Positions 27,357 through 37,119 of a stretch of 64,000 bases of DNA are shown piece by piece. A program made the position numbers and the translations under genes. Under the pieces are notes generated by a model. It ran no database searches. It worked only from the letters and a program-made list of their open reading frames with translations, and was not told the DNA's origin. The stretch is taken from NCBI GenBank assembly GCA_016718565.1, contig JADKCZ010000002.1, positions 682,001 to 746,000 of the forward strand, written 5' to 3'. This DNA comes from Anaeromyxobacter sp. (GTDB lineage: Bacteria; Myxococcota; Myxococcia; Myxococcales; Anaeromyxobacteraceae). Every line of letters begins with the position of its first letter. Position 1 is the first letter of the stretch.

Positions 27357-27466
27357 GCCGGCCGGCGGGCCGGGAGCGGGGGCGGTTCCGCCTCGACGTC
27401 GCCGCCGGCCAGCGGCACACTGCGGGGTGGTCGCGCCGCCGCGGCCCGCCCACCCCTGGAGCCGCC

Positions 27467-28396
27467 ATGCCGTCAGCCACCCTCCCCGCCCTCGCCCTGG
27501 CGCTGCTCGGGCTGGCCGCCCCGCTGACCGCCCAGGCCGCGGAGGTGCTGGCGCTCCTGCCGGCCACCGGCGTCAACGTGGACCAGGGCACGCTGGCCGC
27601 CACCTCGGAGGTGCTGCGCAACCACCTGGCCCGCGCCGGCCTGGAGGTGCGCCTGGTCCAGGGTCCGGGCGGGCAGCAGGCCGAGGCCAGCGGCGCCGAG
27701 GCCGCCGCGGCCGCCCGCGCCGCCGGCGCCAGCCGGGCCGCCGTGGTCCGGGTGGTGGGGCTGGGCACGGTGCTCCGCTCCCGGCTGACCGTGTACGACG
27801 CCGCCAGCGGCGCGCTGGTGCACGACGACGACATGCCGGCCGACTCCGCCGCGGACCTCGACCCGGCCCTGGAGCGGCTCGCCAAGGGCTACGCCAGGGG
27901 CCGGTCGGCCGCCGCCGTGGCCGAGCTCGACACCGTGACGCAGAAGGAGTCCCGGCCGGTGCAGCGGGTGGAGGCGGCCCGCAGCACCGGCTTCCGGCTC
28001 GGCATGGTCTGGCCGCGCGGCGCCGGCGCCTCCGGCCACGGCACCGGCGCCGGCCTCTTCTGGGCCTACGACACCCGCGACTTCCTGGTGGACCTGGCGT
28101 TCGACGGCGCCTGGGGCGCCGACGTGAAGCAGGTGACCGCCGGCTTCGGCGCCGCCTACCCGTTCAGCCGGACCACGCTCTCGCCGTACGCCGGCGCCGG
28201 TGTCCGCTACGCCTGGGTGAACTACGGCGCAGGCGGCGGCAACGGCTTCCAGCCCTACGCCGCCGGCGGGGTCATCGTCGGGCGGCTCTCCACCGTGAGC
28301 ATTCGCCTGCAGGCCGAGTACTGGTGGAACACCTTCTCGATCCGCGGCGCCTCGCCGGTCAGCGGCGCCGGCCTCAGCCTCGGGCTGGGCTTCTAG
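27467..28396 (+). CDS. Secreted protein with a C-terminal beta-barrel-like domain (309 aa)
   Basis: The signal peptide ends at AQAAE. The N-terminal domain (VLALLPATGVNVDQGTLAAT, AAGASRAAVVRVVGLGTVLR, LTVYDAASGALVHDDDM) resembles the nucleoside-hydrolase-like or FlgO/CsgG-type domain that precedes many envelope proteins. From about residue 170 the chain has barrel strands (FRLGMVWPRGAGASGHG, YAGAGVRYAWVNYGAGGG) ending GLSLGLGF. It is probably outer-membrane associated. ATG 27467 follows a GGAG. Confidence 0.65.
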   Translation: MPSATLPALALALLGLAAPLTAQAAEVLALLPATGVNVDQGTLAATSEVLRNHLARAGLEVRLVQGPGGQQAEASGAEAAAAARAAGASRAAVVRVVGLGTVLRSRLTVYDAASGALVHDDDMPADSAADLDPALERLAKGYARGRSAAAVAELDTVTQKESRPVQRVEAARSTGFRLGMVWPRGAGASGHGTGAGLFWAYDTRDFLVDLAFDGAWGADVKQVTAGFGAAYPFSRTTLSPYAGAGVRYAWVNYGAGGGNGFQPYAAGGVIVGRLSTVSIRLQAEYWWNTFSIRGASPVSGAGLSLGLGF

Positions 28397-28424
28397 GGGC
28401 CGACCGGGGCGCTCTCCGCACCGG

Positions 28425-28448
28425 CCCGCGCCCCGCGCAGGGCGCGGG
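28425..28448. terminator. Bidirectional terminator
   Basis: CCCGCGCC at 28425-28432 and GGCGCGGG at 28441-28448 form an 8-bp perfect stem with loop CCGCGCAG, between the convergent barrel-protein and M28 peptidase genes. Confidence 0.6.
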
Positions 28449-28463
28449 CGCCGGGCGGAGCCG

Positions 28464-29816
28464 TCACTCCAGCGCCGACGGGTGGACCGGGATCCCCTCG
28501 TTCCCCTCGGCGTCCACGGTGGCCACGGCGAAGACGTGGCTGTCCGGCACCACGCCCTTCACCACCAGGGAGGCAGCGCGGGGGTGGAGCGTGGCGCGCT
28601 GCCAGGTCACCGCGTCGGCGCGCCGGCGGTAGACCACCAGGCCGGCCACCCGCGGATCGGCCGGCAGCGTCCAGCGCAGGCGGGTGTCGGGGCTGACGGC
28701 CCCACCCAGGGTGAGGCCGGTCACCGGCGCCGGCGCGGCGGCCAGCGTGGCCACCGCCGCCAGCAGCCCGCGGCCCACCTTGGCGCAGTAGGCGGCGTCG
28801 AAGTGGGCCGGCGTGTCGCCGAAGGCGCGCCCGGCCTCCAGCCGGGGCACCTGGTGCTGGCGGTCGTAGTGCTCGTGCGCCTCGGTGAGCCGCACCGCCG
28901 CCACCCCCTGGCCTGCGAAGGCCAGGTGGTCGGAGCCCCGGGCGATCCGGTCGCGCCGCAGCATGACCCACAGGTCGAGGTTCTCGACGTGGCGCTCGGC
29001 CATCCGCTCCAGGTAGCGGGCCCACTCGCGGGCCGCGCCGTCGTTCTCCCCGCCGATGGCCTCGCGGAGCTTCCGGGCGGCCTCGCCCTCCAGCGGGCTC
29101 ACCCCCTCGCTGAAGACCCGCACCGCCACGTCGTCGCGCACGCCGTCCTGGCCAGCCACGTTGCCCACCGTGTCCACGCTCACCATGGCCAGCACCGCCA
29201 GGCCCTCGGCGGCCAGGCGCCTGGCCAGGTGGGTCGAGCCGGTCAGCCCCTGCTCCTCGCCCGCCACCGCCACCAGGTAGACGGCCACCGCCGGCCGGTC
29301 CGTCGCCAGGACCCGCGCCAGCTCGAGCAGCATGGCCACGCCGCTGGCGTCGTCCACCGCGCCGGGGGCGTCGGAGGTGGCGTCCATCGGATCGGTGGCG
29401 CGGCTGTCGTAGTGGGCGGTGAGCACGATGGCCTCGCGCGCGCGGGCCGGGTCGGTGCCGGGCAGGAGGACGCCCACGTTCCAGAGCTCCACCGGCGCCG
29501 GGATGCGCCGCTCCGGCGGGGCGGTGAAGCGGTCGTCGAAGGGCTGGAGGCGCGACCCCGGCAGGGCCGCCAGCGCGCGCGCCTCGGACGCCAGCCAGCG
29601 CCGCGCCGCGCCGATGCCGCGGACCTCGGAGCGGGTGTCGGAGAGGGTGTGGCGGGTGCCGAAGGCGGCCAGCCTGGTCACCGTGGCCAGCAGGCGGGCT
29701 GGCTCGACCGCGGCGACCAACGCCTCGACGCGGGGCGAGCGGGCCGACGGGGCCAGGGCGGTCGCTGGGGTGGAGAGGGTGAGGGCGGCGAGCGCTGCCA
29801 GGGCGAGGGAGGTCAT
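28464..29816 (-). CDS. M28 family zinc aminopeptidase, secreted (450 aa)
   Basis: A signal peptide (MTSLALAALAALTLSTPATA) precedes the M28 catalytic domain. The zinc-ligand motifs are in order: AHYDSR (His135), GAVDDASG (Asp155), AGEEQGLTGS (Glu187/188), VSVDTVGN (Asp215) and EAHEHYDRQHQ (His314 or His316). A C-terminal Fn3-like domain follows from about 360. M28 enzymes remove N-terminal residues from peptides; here in the periplasm or outside. It is divergent from the amidohydrolase gene, with 145 bp between them. Confidence 0.9.
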   Translation of the reverse strand: MTSLALAALAALTLSTPATALAPSARSPRVEALVAAVEPARLLATVTRLAAFGTRHTLSDTRSEVRGIGAARRWLASEARALAALPGSRLQPFDDRFTAPPERRIPAPVELWNVGVLLPGTDPARAREAIVLTAHYDSRATDPMDATSDAPGAVDDASGVAMLLELARVLATDRPAVAVYLVAVAGEEQGLTGSTHLARRLAAEGLAVLAMVSVDTVGNVAGQDGVRDDVAVRVFSEGVSPLEGEAARKLREAIGGENDGAAREWARYLERMAERHVENLDLWVMLRRDRIARGSDHLAFAGQGVAAVRLTEAHEHYDRQHQVPRLEAGRAFGDTPAHFDAAYCAKVGRGLLAAVATLAAAPAPVTGLTLGGAVSPDTRLRWTLPADPRVAGLVVYRRRADAVTWQRATLHPRAASLVVKGVVPDSHVFAVATVDAEGNEGIPVHPSALE

Positions 29817-29961
29817 GGTGGGCTCCGGGGGATGGCATCCTACGAGGAGCGCCGAGGGGCAGGAAGGGGCGCTGCCCCGACCCCGACCTCGGCCCGTCCC
29901 CGCCGCCCCCCATGTGACCCAGCGTACAGCGCCGGGCCCGCGGCCTCGCTACACTCCCCGG

Positions 29962-32709
29962 ATGCCCTCGCCCCGCCGCGGCCTCGCGCCGCTCGCCGCG
30001 CTCCTCGCCCTGTCGGCGCCGCTGGCCCTCGCCGCCTGCGCCACGCCAGCGCCCGTCGCCGCGCCTCCCGCGGCCCCGTCCCCGCTGGTCGGCCCGGTGC
30101 CGCGCCAGCCGCAGGCGCTGGTGCTGCGCCACGCCACGGTGCTGCCGGCCAGCGGGCCGGCCATCCCGGACGGTGCGGTGGTGCTGGAGCGGGGCCGCAT
30201 CACCGCGGTCGGCCCGAGCGCGACCGTGGCCACCCCGCCGGGCGCCCGCGAGCTGGACCTGACCGGCCGGTTCGTCACGCCCGGCCTGGTCGACTCCCAC
30301 ACCCACCTCGGCGTCTATGGCCAGCCGGAGTCCTTCGCCCACTCCGACGGCAACGAGATGACCTCCCCCATCACCGCCGAGGCCTCGGCCGAGCACGCCT
30401 ACTGGCCGCAGGACGCGGCCCTGGGGCGGGCCCTGGCGGGCGGCGTCACCTCGGCGCTGGTCCTGCCGGGCAGCGCCAACCTGGTGGGCGGCCGCGGCCT
30501 GCCGGTGAAGCTGCGCCCTGGCCGCAGCGCCGCCGAGGCGCGCTTCCCGGGCGCCCCCGACTCGCTCAAGATGGCCTGCGGCGAGAACCCGCGGCGGATC
30601 TACGGCGAGGGGAAGAAGCAGGCCCCGCAGACGCGCATGGGCAACGTGTCGCTCTTCCGCCAGGCCTTCCTCGACGCCCAGGACTACCAGGCGCGCCAGC
30701 AGGAGTGGCGCACCAAGCAGGCCGAGGCGGGCGCGGCGGCCGGGCCGGCGCCCAGGCGGGACCTCAAGCTGGAGACGCTGGCCGCCGCGCTGCGCGGCGA
30801 GGTGCTGGTGCAGATCCACTGCTACCGGGCCGACGAGCTGGCGGCCATGCTGGCGGTGGCCGACGAGCTGGGCTTCCGCATCCGCGCCTTCCACCACGCG
30901 CTGGAGGCCTACAAGGTGCGCGACCTGCTGGCGGCGCGCGGCGTGGCCACCGCCACCCACGCCGACTGGTGGGGCTACAAGCTGGAGGCCTGGGACGGCA
31001 TCCCGGAGAACGCCGGGCTGGCCACCCGCGCCGGCGGGCGGGCCACCATCCAGTCCGACTCCCCGGTGGTCGGGCAGCGGCTCGGCCAGGAGGCCGCCAA
31101 GGCCATGTGGGCGGCGCGGGCCGCCGGCGTCCCGGTCTCCGACGAGGAGGCGCTGCGCTGGGTGACGCTGGACGCGGCCTGGGTCCTGGGGGTGGACGGC
31201 CAGACCGGCTCCCTCGAGCCGGGCAAGATGGCCGACGTGGTGGTCTGGAGCGGGCACCCGTTCTCGGTCTACGCCCGCGCCGAGCAGGTCTACCTGGACG
31301 GCCTGCTGGCCTACGACGTCCGCGCCGGCCTGTCGCCGAGCGACTTCGAGCTGCGCGAGCCGCGCCAGGCGCCGGCCGCCGCGCCGCCGCTGCCGGGCAG
31401 GCCCGCCGGGGCGCCGGCGCCGGCCGCCCCGTGTGACGGCGGCGCCGTCCCCTGCCCGGCCCCGCTGCCGGTCACGGCCGACCGCTGCCTGGCCATCACC
31501 GGCGCCCGGGTGGTGGGCGGCGCCGGCCCGCCCGGCGAGGCCACCGTGGTGGTGGAGGGAGAGCGGATCACCCGGGTGGCGCCCGGCCTGGCCGCCCCGA
31601 CCGGCTGCCGCGAGGTGGACGGCCGCGGCCTGGTGCTCTCCCCGGGCCTGCTCGACCCGGTCTCCACGCTGGGCCTGGAGGAGGTCTCGGGCGAGGAGGG
31701 CGCGCGCGACCTCGGCCCCGGCGGCGAAGGGGCGGCGGCGCCCGACCCGGTGCGCGCCGCGCTGCGCGCCGCCGACAGCGTCAACCCCGCCTCGGCCCTC
31801 CTGCCGGTGGCCCGACAGGGCGGCCTGACCGGCGCGGTGGCCTTCCCGGGCGGCGGGCTGGTGTCCGGCCAGGCCGCCTTCGTGGGCACCGACGGCCAGG
31901 TGCGGGTGGCCTCGGTGGGCCTGGCGGCCAGCCTCGGCGTGGCGGGGGCCCAGGCCCTCCACTCCACCCGCGGCGCGGCGCTGCAGCGGCTGCGCGAGCT
32001 GCTCGACGACGCCCGCACCTACGCCGCCAGGCGGTCCGACTTCGACGGGGCCAGGCTGCGCCGCGTCTCGGCCAGCCGCCTGGACCTGGAGGCGCTCCAG
32101 CCGGTGCTGGCCGGGCAGCTGCCGCTGGTGGTGGAGGCCGACCGGGTCTCCGACCTGCTGGCCGCCCTGGCGCTGGCGCGCGAGTGGAAGCTCCGGCTGG
32201 TGGTCCGCGGCGGGGCCGAGGCCTGGCTGGTGGCGCGGGAGCTGGCGGAGGCGCGGGTGCCGGTGCTGCTCGACCCGCAGGAGGACCTGCCGGCCTCCTT
32301 CGATCAGCTGGGCGCGCGGTCCGACAACGCGGCCCTGCTGGCGGCCGCCGGGGTGCCGGTGCTGATCGCGCCGCGCGGCATGGCCGGCGAGCCGCACCAG
32401 GCCAGGACGCTGCGGCAGGTGGCCGGGTTGGCCGTGGCCCACGGGCTGCCGTGGGCGCTGGCCCTGCGCGGCGTCACCGCCGGCGTGGCCGAGGCCTACG
32501 GCCTGCCGGGCGGCCGCGTCGCCGAGGGCGTGGTGGCCGACCTGGTGCTCTGGAGCGGCGACCCGCTCGAGCTGTCGAGCCGGCCGCTGGCCATGTGGAT
32601 CGGCGGGCGCCAGGCGCCGCTGGCCTCGCGCCAGCAGGCGCTGCTGGAGCGCTACCGGGTGCTGGGCCCCGAGGCGCCCGGCGCGGTGGAGCCGGCGCGC
32701 CGGCCCTAG
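29962..32709 (+). CDS. Double amidohydrolase lipoprotein (915 aa)
   Basis: A lipobox LAAC follows MPSPRRGLAPLAALLALSAP. The first half (residues about 45-460) is an amidohydrolase with the metal-binding HTH in TPGLVDSHTHLGVYG, a later HCYR and FHHA histidines, THADWWG and an end GSLEPGKMADVVVWSGHPFS. The second half (about 490-910) repeats the fold (ITGARVVGGAGPPGEATVVV to GVVADLVLWSGDPLELSSRP), but at the HXH position it reads SPGLLDPVSTLGL, so its metal site is missing. Peptidase or imidazolonepropionase-like activity is possible for the first half. In other bacteria paired genes encode the two halves. Confidence 0.85.
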   Translation: MPSPRRGLAPLAALLALSAPLALAACATPAPVAAPPAAPSPLVGPVPRQPQALVLRHATVLPASGPAIPDGAVVLERGRITAVGPSATVATPPGARELDLTGRFVTPGLVDSHTHLGVYGQPESFAHSDGNEMTSPITAEASAEHAYWPQDAALGRALAGGVTSALVLPGSANLVGGRGLPVKLRPGRSAAEARFPGAPDSLKMACGENPRRIYGEGKKQAPQTRMGNVSLFRQAFLDAQDYQARQQEWRTKQAEAGAAAGPAPRRDLKLETLAAALRGEVLVQIHCYRADELAAMLAVADELGFRIRAFHHALEAYKVRDLLAARGVATATHADWWGYKLEAWDGIPENAGLATRAGGRATIQSDSPVVGQRLGQEAAKAMWAARAAGVPVSDEEALRWVTLDAAWVLGVDGQTGSLEPGKMADVVVWSGHPFSVYARAEQVYLDGLLAYDVRAGLSPSDFELREPRQAPAAAPPLPGRPAGAPAPAAPCDGGAVPCPAPLPVTADRCLAITGARVVGGAGPPGEATVVVEGERITRVAPGLAAPTGCREVDGRGLVLSPGLLDPVSTLGLEEVSGEEGARDLGPGGEGAAAPDPVRAALRAADSVNPASALLPVARQGGLTGAVAFPGGGLVSGQAAFVGTDGQVRVASVGLAASLGVAGAQALHSTRGAALQRLRELLDDARTYAARRSDFDGARLRRVSASRLDLEALQPVLAGQLPLVVEADRVSDLLAALALAREWKLRLVVRGGAEAWLVARELAEARVPVLLDPQEDLPASFDQLGARSDNAALLAAAGVPVLIAPRGMAGEPHQARTLRQVAGLAVAHGLPWALALRGVTAGVAEAYGLPGGRVAEGVVADLVLWSGDPLELSSRPLAMWIGGRQAPLASRQQALLERYRVLGPEAPGAVEPARRP

Positions 32710-32716
32710 CCGGGGC

Positions 32717-32733
32717 GGGCGCCGGCGGCGCCC
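32717..32733. terminator. Bidirectional terminator
   Basis: GGGCGCC (32717-32723) and GGCGCCC (32727-32733) form a 7-bp stem with a GGC loop, 8 bp after the amidohydrolase stop and before the convergent M3 peptidase stop. Confidence 0.5.
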
Positions 32734-32766
32734 GGGCGGAGGCGCCGGCCCGGCCGCGCCGGTGGT

Positions 32767-35029
32767 TCAGCGCCCGGGCCGGTCGAAGCCGAGCTTCCGG
32801 AGGAGCGGCTGCACGGAGGGAGGGCGACCGCGGAAGTCGACGTAGAGCTTCATGGGATCCTCCGACCGCCCCTTCTCGAGCAGCGTGCGGAAGCGGCGCG
32901 CCGTGGCCTGGTCGAAGAGCCCCTTCTCCTGGAAGGCGGCGAAGGCGTCGGCGTCGAGCACCTCGGCCCACTTGTAGCTGTAGTAGCCGGCCGAGTAGCC
33001 GCCGCCCGGGCCGAAGATGTGCTGGAAGGAGGTGGTCCGGTAGCGCGGCACGATGGTGGACGGCAGCGACATGCGGGCCAGCGCCACCCGCTCGAGGGCC
33101 TTGGCGTCCACCTCGGCGGTGGTGGTGAGGGTGTGCCACTCCAGGTCGAGGAGCGACGCCGCCAGGTACTCCACGTTCTTGAAGCCCTGGTCGAAGCGGG
33201 CGGTGCGCTGGATCTTCTCGACCAGCGCCGGCGGGATGGGCGCCCCGGTCTTCCAGTGGCGGGCGTAGCCCCGCAGCACCTCGGGCTCGGTGGCCCAGTT
33301 CTCCATCACCTGGCTCGGCAGCTCGACGAAGTCGCGCGGCACCTGGCCCAGGCCGAGGTAGCGCTTCTTCCCGAGGATGGCGTGCAGCCCGTGGCCCAGC
33401 TCGTGGAAGAGGGTCTCCACCTCCTCGAGCGAGAGCAGGGCCGGGGCGTCGCCCACCCCGCGCGAGAAGTTGCCGACGTTGTAGACCAGCGGCCGGATCT
33501 CCCTGCCGTCCTTGACCCACTGGCCCCGGAAGCCGGAGGCCCAGGCCCCGGAGCGCTTCCCGGGCCGCGGGTGGTAGTCCACCAGGAAGACCGCCAGGTG
33601 GGAGCCGTCGCGGTCCTTCACCTCGAAGGCCTTCACCTCCGGGTGGTAGACGGGCACCCCCGTGAGCTCGGTGAAGGTGATGCCGTAGAGCTTGCCGGCC
33701 ACCGCGAAGGCCCCGTCGCGCACCCGGTCCACCGGGAAGTACGGCCGCAGCTCCGACTCGTCGAGGGCGTAGCGGGCCTGGCGCACCTTCTCCGTGTAGA
33801 AGAACCAGTCCCAGGGCTCCACCGGGTGGTCCCGGCCGGCCGCCTTGACCGCCGCGGCCAGCGCCTCGGCCTCCGCGGCGGCCGCCTCCTTGGCCGGGCC
33901 CCACAGCTGGTTGAGCAGCCCGTAGACCCGCGCCGGGGTGCCGGCCATGGAGTCGTCGAGCACGTAGTCTGCCCAGGTGGCGAACCCGAGGAGCCGGGCC
34001 TTCTCGACCCGGAGCGCCGCCACCCGGGAGGCCAGCCCGTTGTTGTCGGTGGCGCCGCCGTGATCCGCCTTGGTGGTGTAGGCGGTGAAGAGCTGGCGGC
34101 GCAGCTCGCGGTCCTCCGCGTACTGCAGGAACGGCCAGATGGACGGGGCCTGCAGCGTGAAGACCCATCGCCCCTCCAGCCCGGCCTTCCGAGCCGCCTC
34201 GGCGGCGCCGGCCACCACCCGCTCCGGCAGGCCGGCCAGCTGCGCCGTCCGGTCGAGCACCAGCCTGTAGGCGTTGGTCTCCGCCAGCAGGTTGTCGCCG
34301 AACTTCACGCCGGCGCTGGCCAACTCGGCGTTCACCTCGCGGAGCCGGACCTGCTGCGCCGGCCCGAGCTCGGCGCCGGCGCGGACGAAGCGCTTCCAGG
34401 TCCGCTCCAGCAGCATCTGCTGGTCCACCGCCAGGTCGAGCCGCTCCCGCTGGGACCAGACCGCCTGGACCCTGGCGTAGAGGCGGGCATCGAGCGCGAT
34501 GTCGTCCCGGTGGGTCGTGAGCAGCGGCGTCACCTTCCGGTTGATGGCCTGCAGCGCCTCGGTGGTGTCGGCCCCGACCAGCCCGAAGAAGACCGCCGAG
34601 ACCCGGGCGAGCCGCTCGCCGACCCCGTCGAGCGCCGCCACCGTGTTCTCGAAGGTGGCCGGCGCCTGGCTGGTGGCGATGACCTCGACCTCGCGCCGCT
34701 CGGTGGCCATGGCCGCCTCGAAGGCCGGCAGGTGGTGCTCGACCCTGATCTCGGCGAAGGGCGGCAGGCCGAACGGGGTGTTCCAGTCGGCGAGGAGGGG
34801 GTTGTCGGCCAGGGTCGCGGTCGCGGTCGCGGTCGCGGTCGGGGTCGCGGTCGGGGTCGCGGTCGGGGTCGCGGTCGGGGTTGGGGTCGGGGTCGCGGTC
34901 GGGGTCGGGGTCGGTCGGGATCGCGGTCGGGGTCGTGGTCGCGGTCGGGGTCGCAGTCGTGGTGGCGCAGGCGTTCAGCGTGGCGAGCGTCAGCGCGGCG
35001 GCGAGGGAGGTGCGGAGGGAGCGCGGCAT
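32767..35029 (-). CDS. M3 family oligopeptidase lipoprotein, frame interrupted inside a hexanucleotide repeat
   Basis: The catalytic part from about 34812 reads NPLLADWNTPFGLPPFAEIR, the usual M3 start, and contains the zinc motif HELGH in ETLFHELGHGLHAILG plus GGYSAGYYSYKWAEVLDADA near the end. M3 enzymes (oligopeptidase A, Dcp) cut short peptides. The lipoprotein signal MPRSLRTSLAAALTLATLNAC starts at ATG 35029 but is in a different frame. The frames diverge in a GCGGTC/GGGGTC tract, where the unit at 34913-34916 is 4 nt, not 6. Adding 2 nt there would join signal, a Pro/Thr/Ala linker and catalytic domain in one frame. Without it the longest catalytic ORF starts at ATG 34710. Confidence 0.75.
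34812..34960. repeat. Hexanucleotide tract (GCGGTC/GGGGTC)n with one 4-nt unit
   Basis: Some two dozen units of GCGGTC or GGGGTC, with variants GGGGTT, GGGATC, GTGGTC and GCAGTC, run through the 5' part of the M3 peptidase gene. All units have 6 nt except GGTC at 34913-34916, between GGGGTC (34907-34912) and GGGATC (34917-34922). On the coding strand the 6-nt units encode Pro-Thr or Ala-Thr pairs in the peptidase frame, and Asp-Pro or Asp-Arg pairs in the shifted frame. The same repeat type lies at 10640-10757. Confidence 0.85.
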
Positions 35030-35085
35030 GGGTGTCTCCACTGGAAACTCGGGAACGGTCCTGGCCGGCGCAGCGCGCCGGCCGG

Positions 35086-36648
35086 TCAGGCCTTCACGCT
35101 GCTGGTCAGCCTTCGGAGCAGGGGCACGCAGAGCAGCATGAGGCCGGCCGCGGCCAGGCTGGTGACCACGAAGATGGAGAAGAAGCCGGCGTTGGTCTGG
35201 GAGATGCGCTGCACCGCCCCGCCCAGCCCCTCCTCCAGCACGGCGGGCGCCTGCCCGGGCGTGGGGGTGTAGGCGGCCAGCGCGCCGGCGATCTTGTTGG
35301 CGGTGGCGTTGGCCAGGTACCAGGCCCCCAGGAGCAGGGAGGCGAAGCGAGCCGGCGCGATCTTGCTCACGTAGGACAGCCCCACCGGCGAGAGGCACAG
35401 CTCGCCGAAGGTGTGGAAGGAGTAGGCCAGCAGCAGCCAGATCGGGCTGACCTTCACCCCGGCGTCGGCCCGCGCCCCACCGGCCACCAGGAAGAGGAAC
35501 CCCACCCCGAGCAGCGCCAGCCCGAAGACCATCTTGAGGGCGGTGGGTGGCTCCTTGCCACGGCGCGCCAGCGCCCCCCACAGCCCCGCGAAGACCGGCC
35601 CGAAGACCAGGATGATGGTCGGGTTGACCGACTGGAACCAGGAGGACGGGATGTCGAAGCCCCCCACCGTGAGGTCGGTGAACTTGTCGGCGAACAGGTT
35701 CATGGAGCTGCCGGCCTGCTCGTAGGCGGCCCAGAAGAAGACCACGAAGAAGGCGGCCAGGAAGATCGCCAGCACCCGGCGCCGCTCCTCGCCGTGGGTG
35801 CCGAGCACCGTGACCGCCAGCGCGCCGCCGATGGCCGCGCCCAGCACCACCGGCTGGAGCGCCAGGCCGCCCAGCAGGGCCGCCAGCGCCCCGCCCGCCG
35901 CCGCCCCGCCGGCCGCGTCGAGCAGCAGCACCCGCCTCGGCGGACCGACCTCGCCCTCGCCCGGCTGGACCCCGGCCGCCTGCCTGGCCGGCACGCCCAC
36001 CCCGATGCCCGGCATGTAGCGGTCGCGCCCCCACAGGTAGATGAGCAGGCCGAGCACCATGCCCACACCGGCGGCGCCGAAGCCGTAGTGCCAGCCCCAG
36101 CGCTCGCTCTGGGCCAGGTAGCCGCACACCAGCGGGCCGATGGCCGCGCCGGCGTTGACCCCCATGTAGAAGATGGTGAAGCCGGCGTCGCGGCGCGAGT
36201 CCCCGGGCGCGTACATCTGGCCGACCTGCGCCGCGGCGTTGGGCTTGAAGAAGCCGGTGCCGACGATGATCAGCCCGAGGCCGGCGTAGAAGGACGGCAG
36301 GCCGGGCATGGCCAGCGCGAAGTGGCCGAGGGCGATGATGACGCTGCCGAGCACCATCGAGCGGCGGGTGCCGATGAGCCGGTCGGCCAGGTATCCGCCG
36401 ATGAGCGGCGTCAGGTAGACCAGGCTGGTGTAGGTGCCGTAGAGGCGCGCCGCCTCCGCCTTGTCCCACTGCAGCCCGTTCACCAGGTAGAGCACCAGCA
36501 GGGCCCGCATGCCGTAGTAGGAGAAGCGCTCCCACATCTCGACCACGAAGATCAGCCCCAGCCCGCGGGGGTGGCCGAAGAAGGCGCGGTCCCCCTGCAC
36601 CGCGGCGACGGAGGGGTGGAGCGGTGCGGCGGGCGGCGACGGGGGCAC
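35086..36648 (-). CDS. POT/PTR family proton-dependent peptide transporter (520 aa)
   Basis: The product has the POT signature FFGHPRGLGLIFVVEMWERF SYYGMRALLVLYL (the ExxER motif), GGYLADRLIGTRRSMVLGS and the second PTR signature FTIFYMGVNAGAAIGPL, with 12 or more membrane segments. It takes up di- and tripeptides with protons across the inner membrane. The start is uncertain: GTG 36648 gives a normal length, and the frame is open to GTG 36825. It lies 56 bp upstream of the M3 oligopeptidase gene on the same strand, so cleavage and uptake of peptides may be linked. Confidence 0.9.
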   Translation of the reverse strand: MPPSPPAAPLHPSVAAVQGDRAFFGHPRGLGLIFVVEMWERFSYYGMRALLVLYLVNGLQWDKAEAARLYGTYTSLVYLTPLIGGYLADRLIGTRRSMVLGSVIIALGHFALAMPGLPSFYAGLGLIIVGTGFFKPNAAAQVGQMYAPGDSRRDAGFTIFYMGVNAGAAIGPLVCGYLAQSERWGWHYGFGAAGVGMVLGLLIYLWGRDRYMPGIGVGVPARQAAGVQPGEGEVGPPRRVLLLDAAGGAAAGGALAALLGGLALQPVVLGAAIGGALAVTVLGTHGEERRRVLAIFLAAFFVVFFWAAYEQAGSSMNLFADKFTDLTVGGFDIPSSWFQSVNPTIILVFGPVFAGLWGALARRGKEPPTALKMVFGLALLGVGFLFLVAGGARADAGVKVSPIWLLLAYSFHTFGELCLSPVGLSYVSKIAPARFASLLLGAWYLANATANKIAGALAAYTPTPGQAPAVLEEGLGGAVQRISQTNAGFFSIFVVTSLAAAGLMLLCVPLLRRLTSSVKA

Positions 36649-36938
36649 GAGGACCTCGGGGCGGCGGGAGCGGGCGGCGGGACGGTACAGGGAGACGCCC
36701 CGGCGCCCGGCGTGACGGGCGACGGGCACGGCGCCCCGGGCCGGTGGGGGCACGGGACGCGCCGGCCGGGACCGGCGGAAGAGACCATGTTTCGGACGCA
36801 GCGTCACCCCGATCCGGGGGGCCACCGCACCGGAGGCGGGTTTGCACCGGCCGCGTCGCGCGCTACAACCGCAGCCATGTCCCGCACGACCGCCGCGCCG
36901 CCCGCCGCCCCTCCCCGCCCCGCAGCGCCGGAGGCGCC

Positions 36939-37115
36939 GTGAACCGCACCATGGCCAGGCTGGGCACCTTCCTCAGCGCCTTCGCCGTCTTCTCCTGCGG
37001 CTGGCTCGCCATGACCGCCATGAACGCCGGCGAGTGGCTGAAGATGGGGATCTTCTCGGCCCTGGCGCTCGGCGCGGCGGCCGTCGGCTCGGCCTTCTCC
37101 CGCGCCTCCAGGTGA
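36939..37115 (+). CDS. Small membrane protein (58 aa)
   Basis: The GTG at 36939 is 5 nt after GGAG. The product, MNRTMARLGTFLSAFAVFSC onwards, has two hydrophobic segments (GTFLSAFAVFSCGWLAMTA and MGIFSALALGAAAVGSA) and a basic end. It is probably a small inner-membrane protein. Its stop is only 4 bp from the next start, so the two genes are probably cotranslated. The gene runs within a larger open frame, but only this part has the right signals. Confidence 0.6.
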   Translation: MNRTMARLGTFLSAFAVFSCGWLAMTAMNAGEWLKMGIFSALALGAAAVGSAFSRASR

Positions 37116-37119
37116 CGCC

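Noticed and set aside
28393..32442. Minus-strand frame of more than 1300 codons across the amidohydrolase
   Set aside because: It is antisense to a clear double amidohydrolase and overlaps the M28 peptidase in another frame. Composition is typical of a shadow frame.
33019..36942. Plus-strand frame of about 1300 codons antisense to M3 peptidase and POT transporter
   Set aside because: Both minus-strand proteins carry complete family motifs, and the plus-strand translation is repetitive and without domains.
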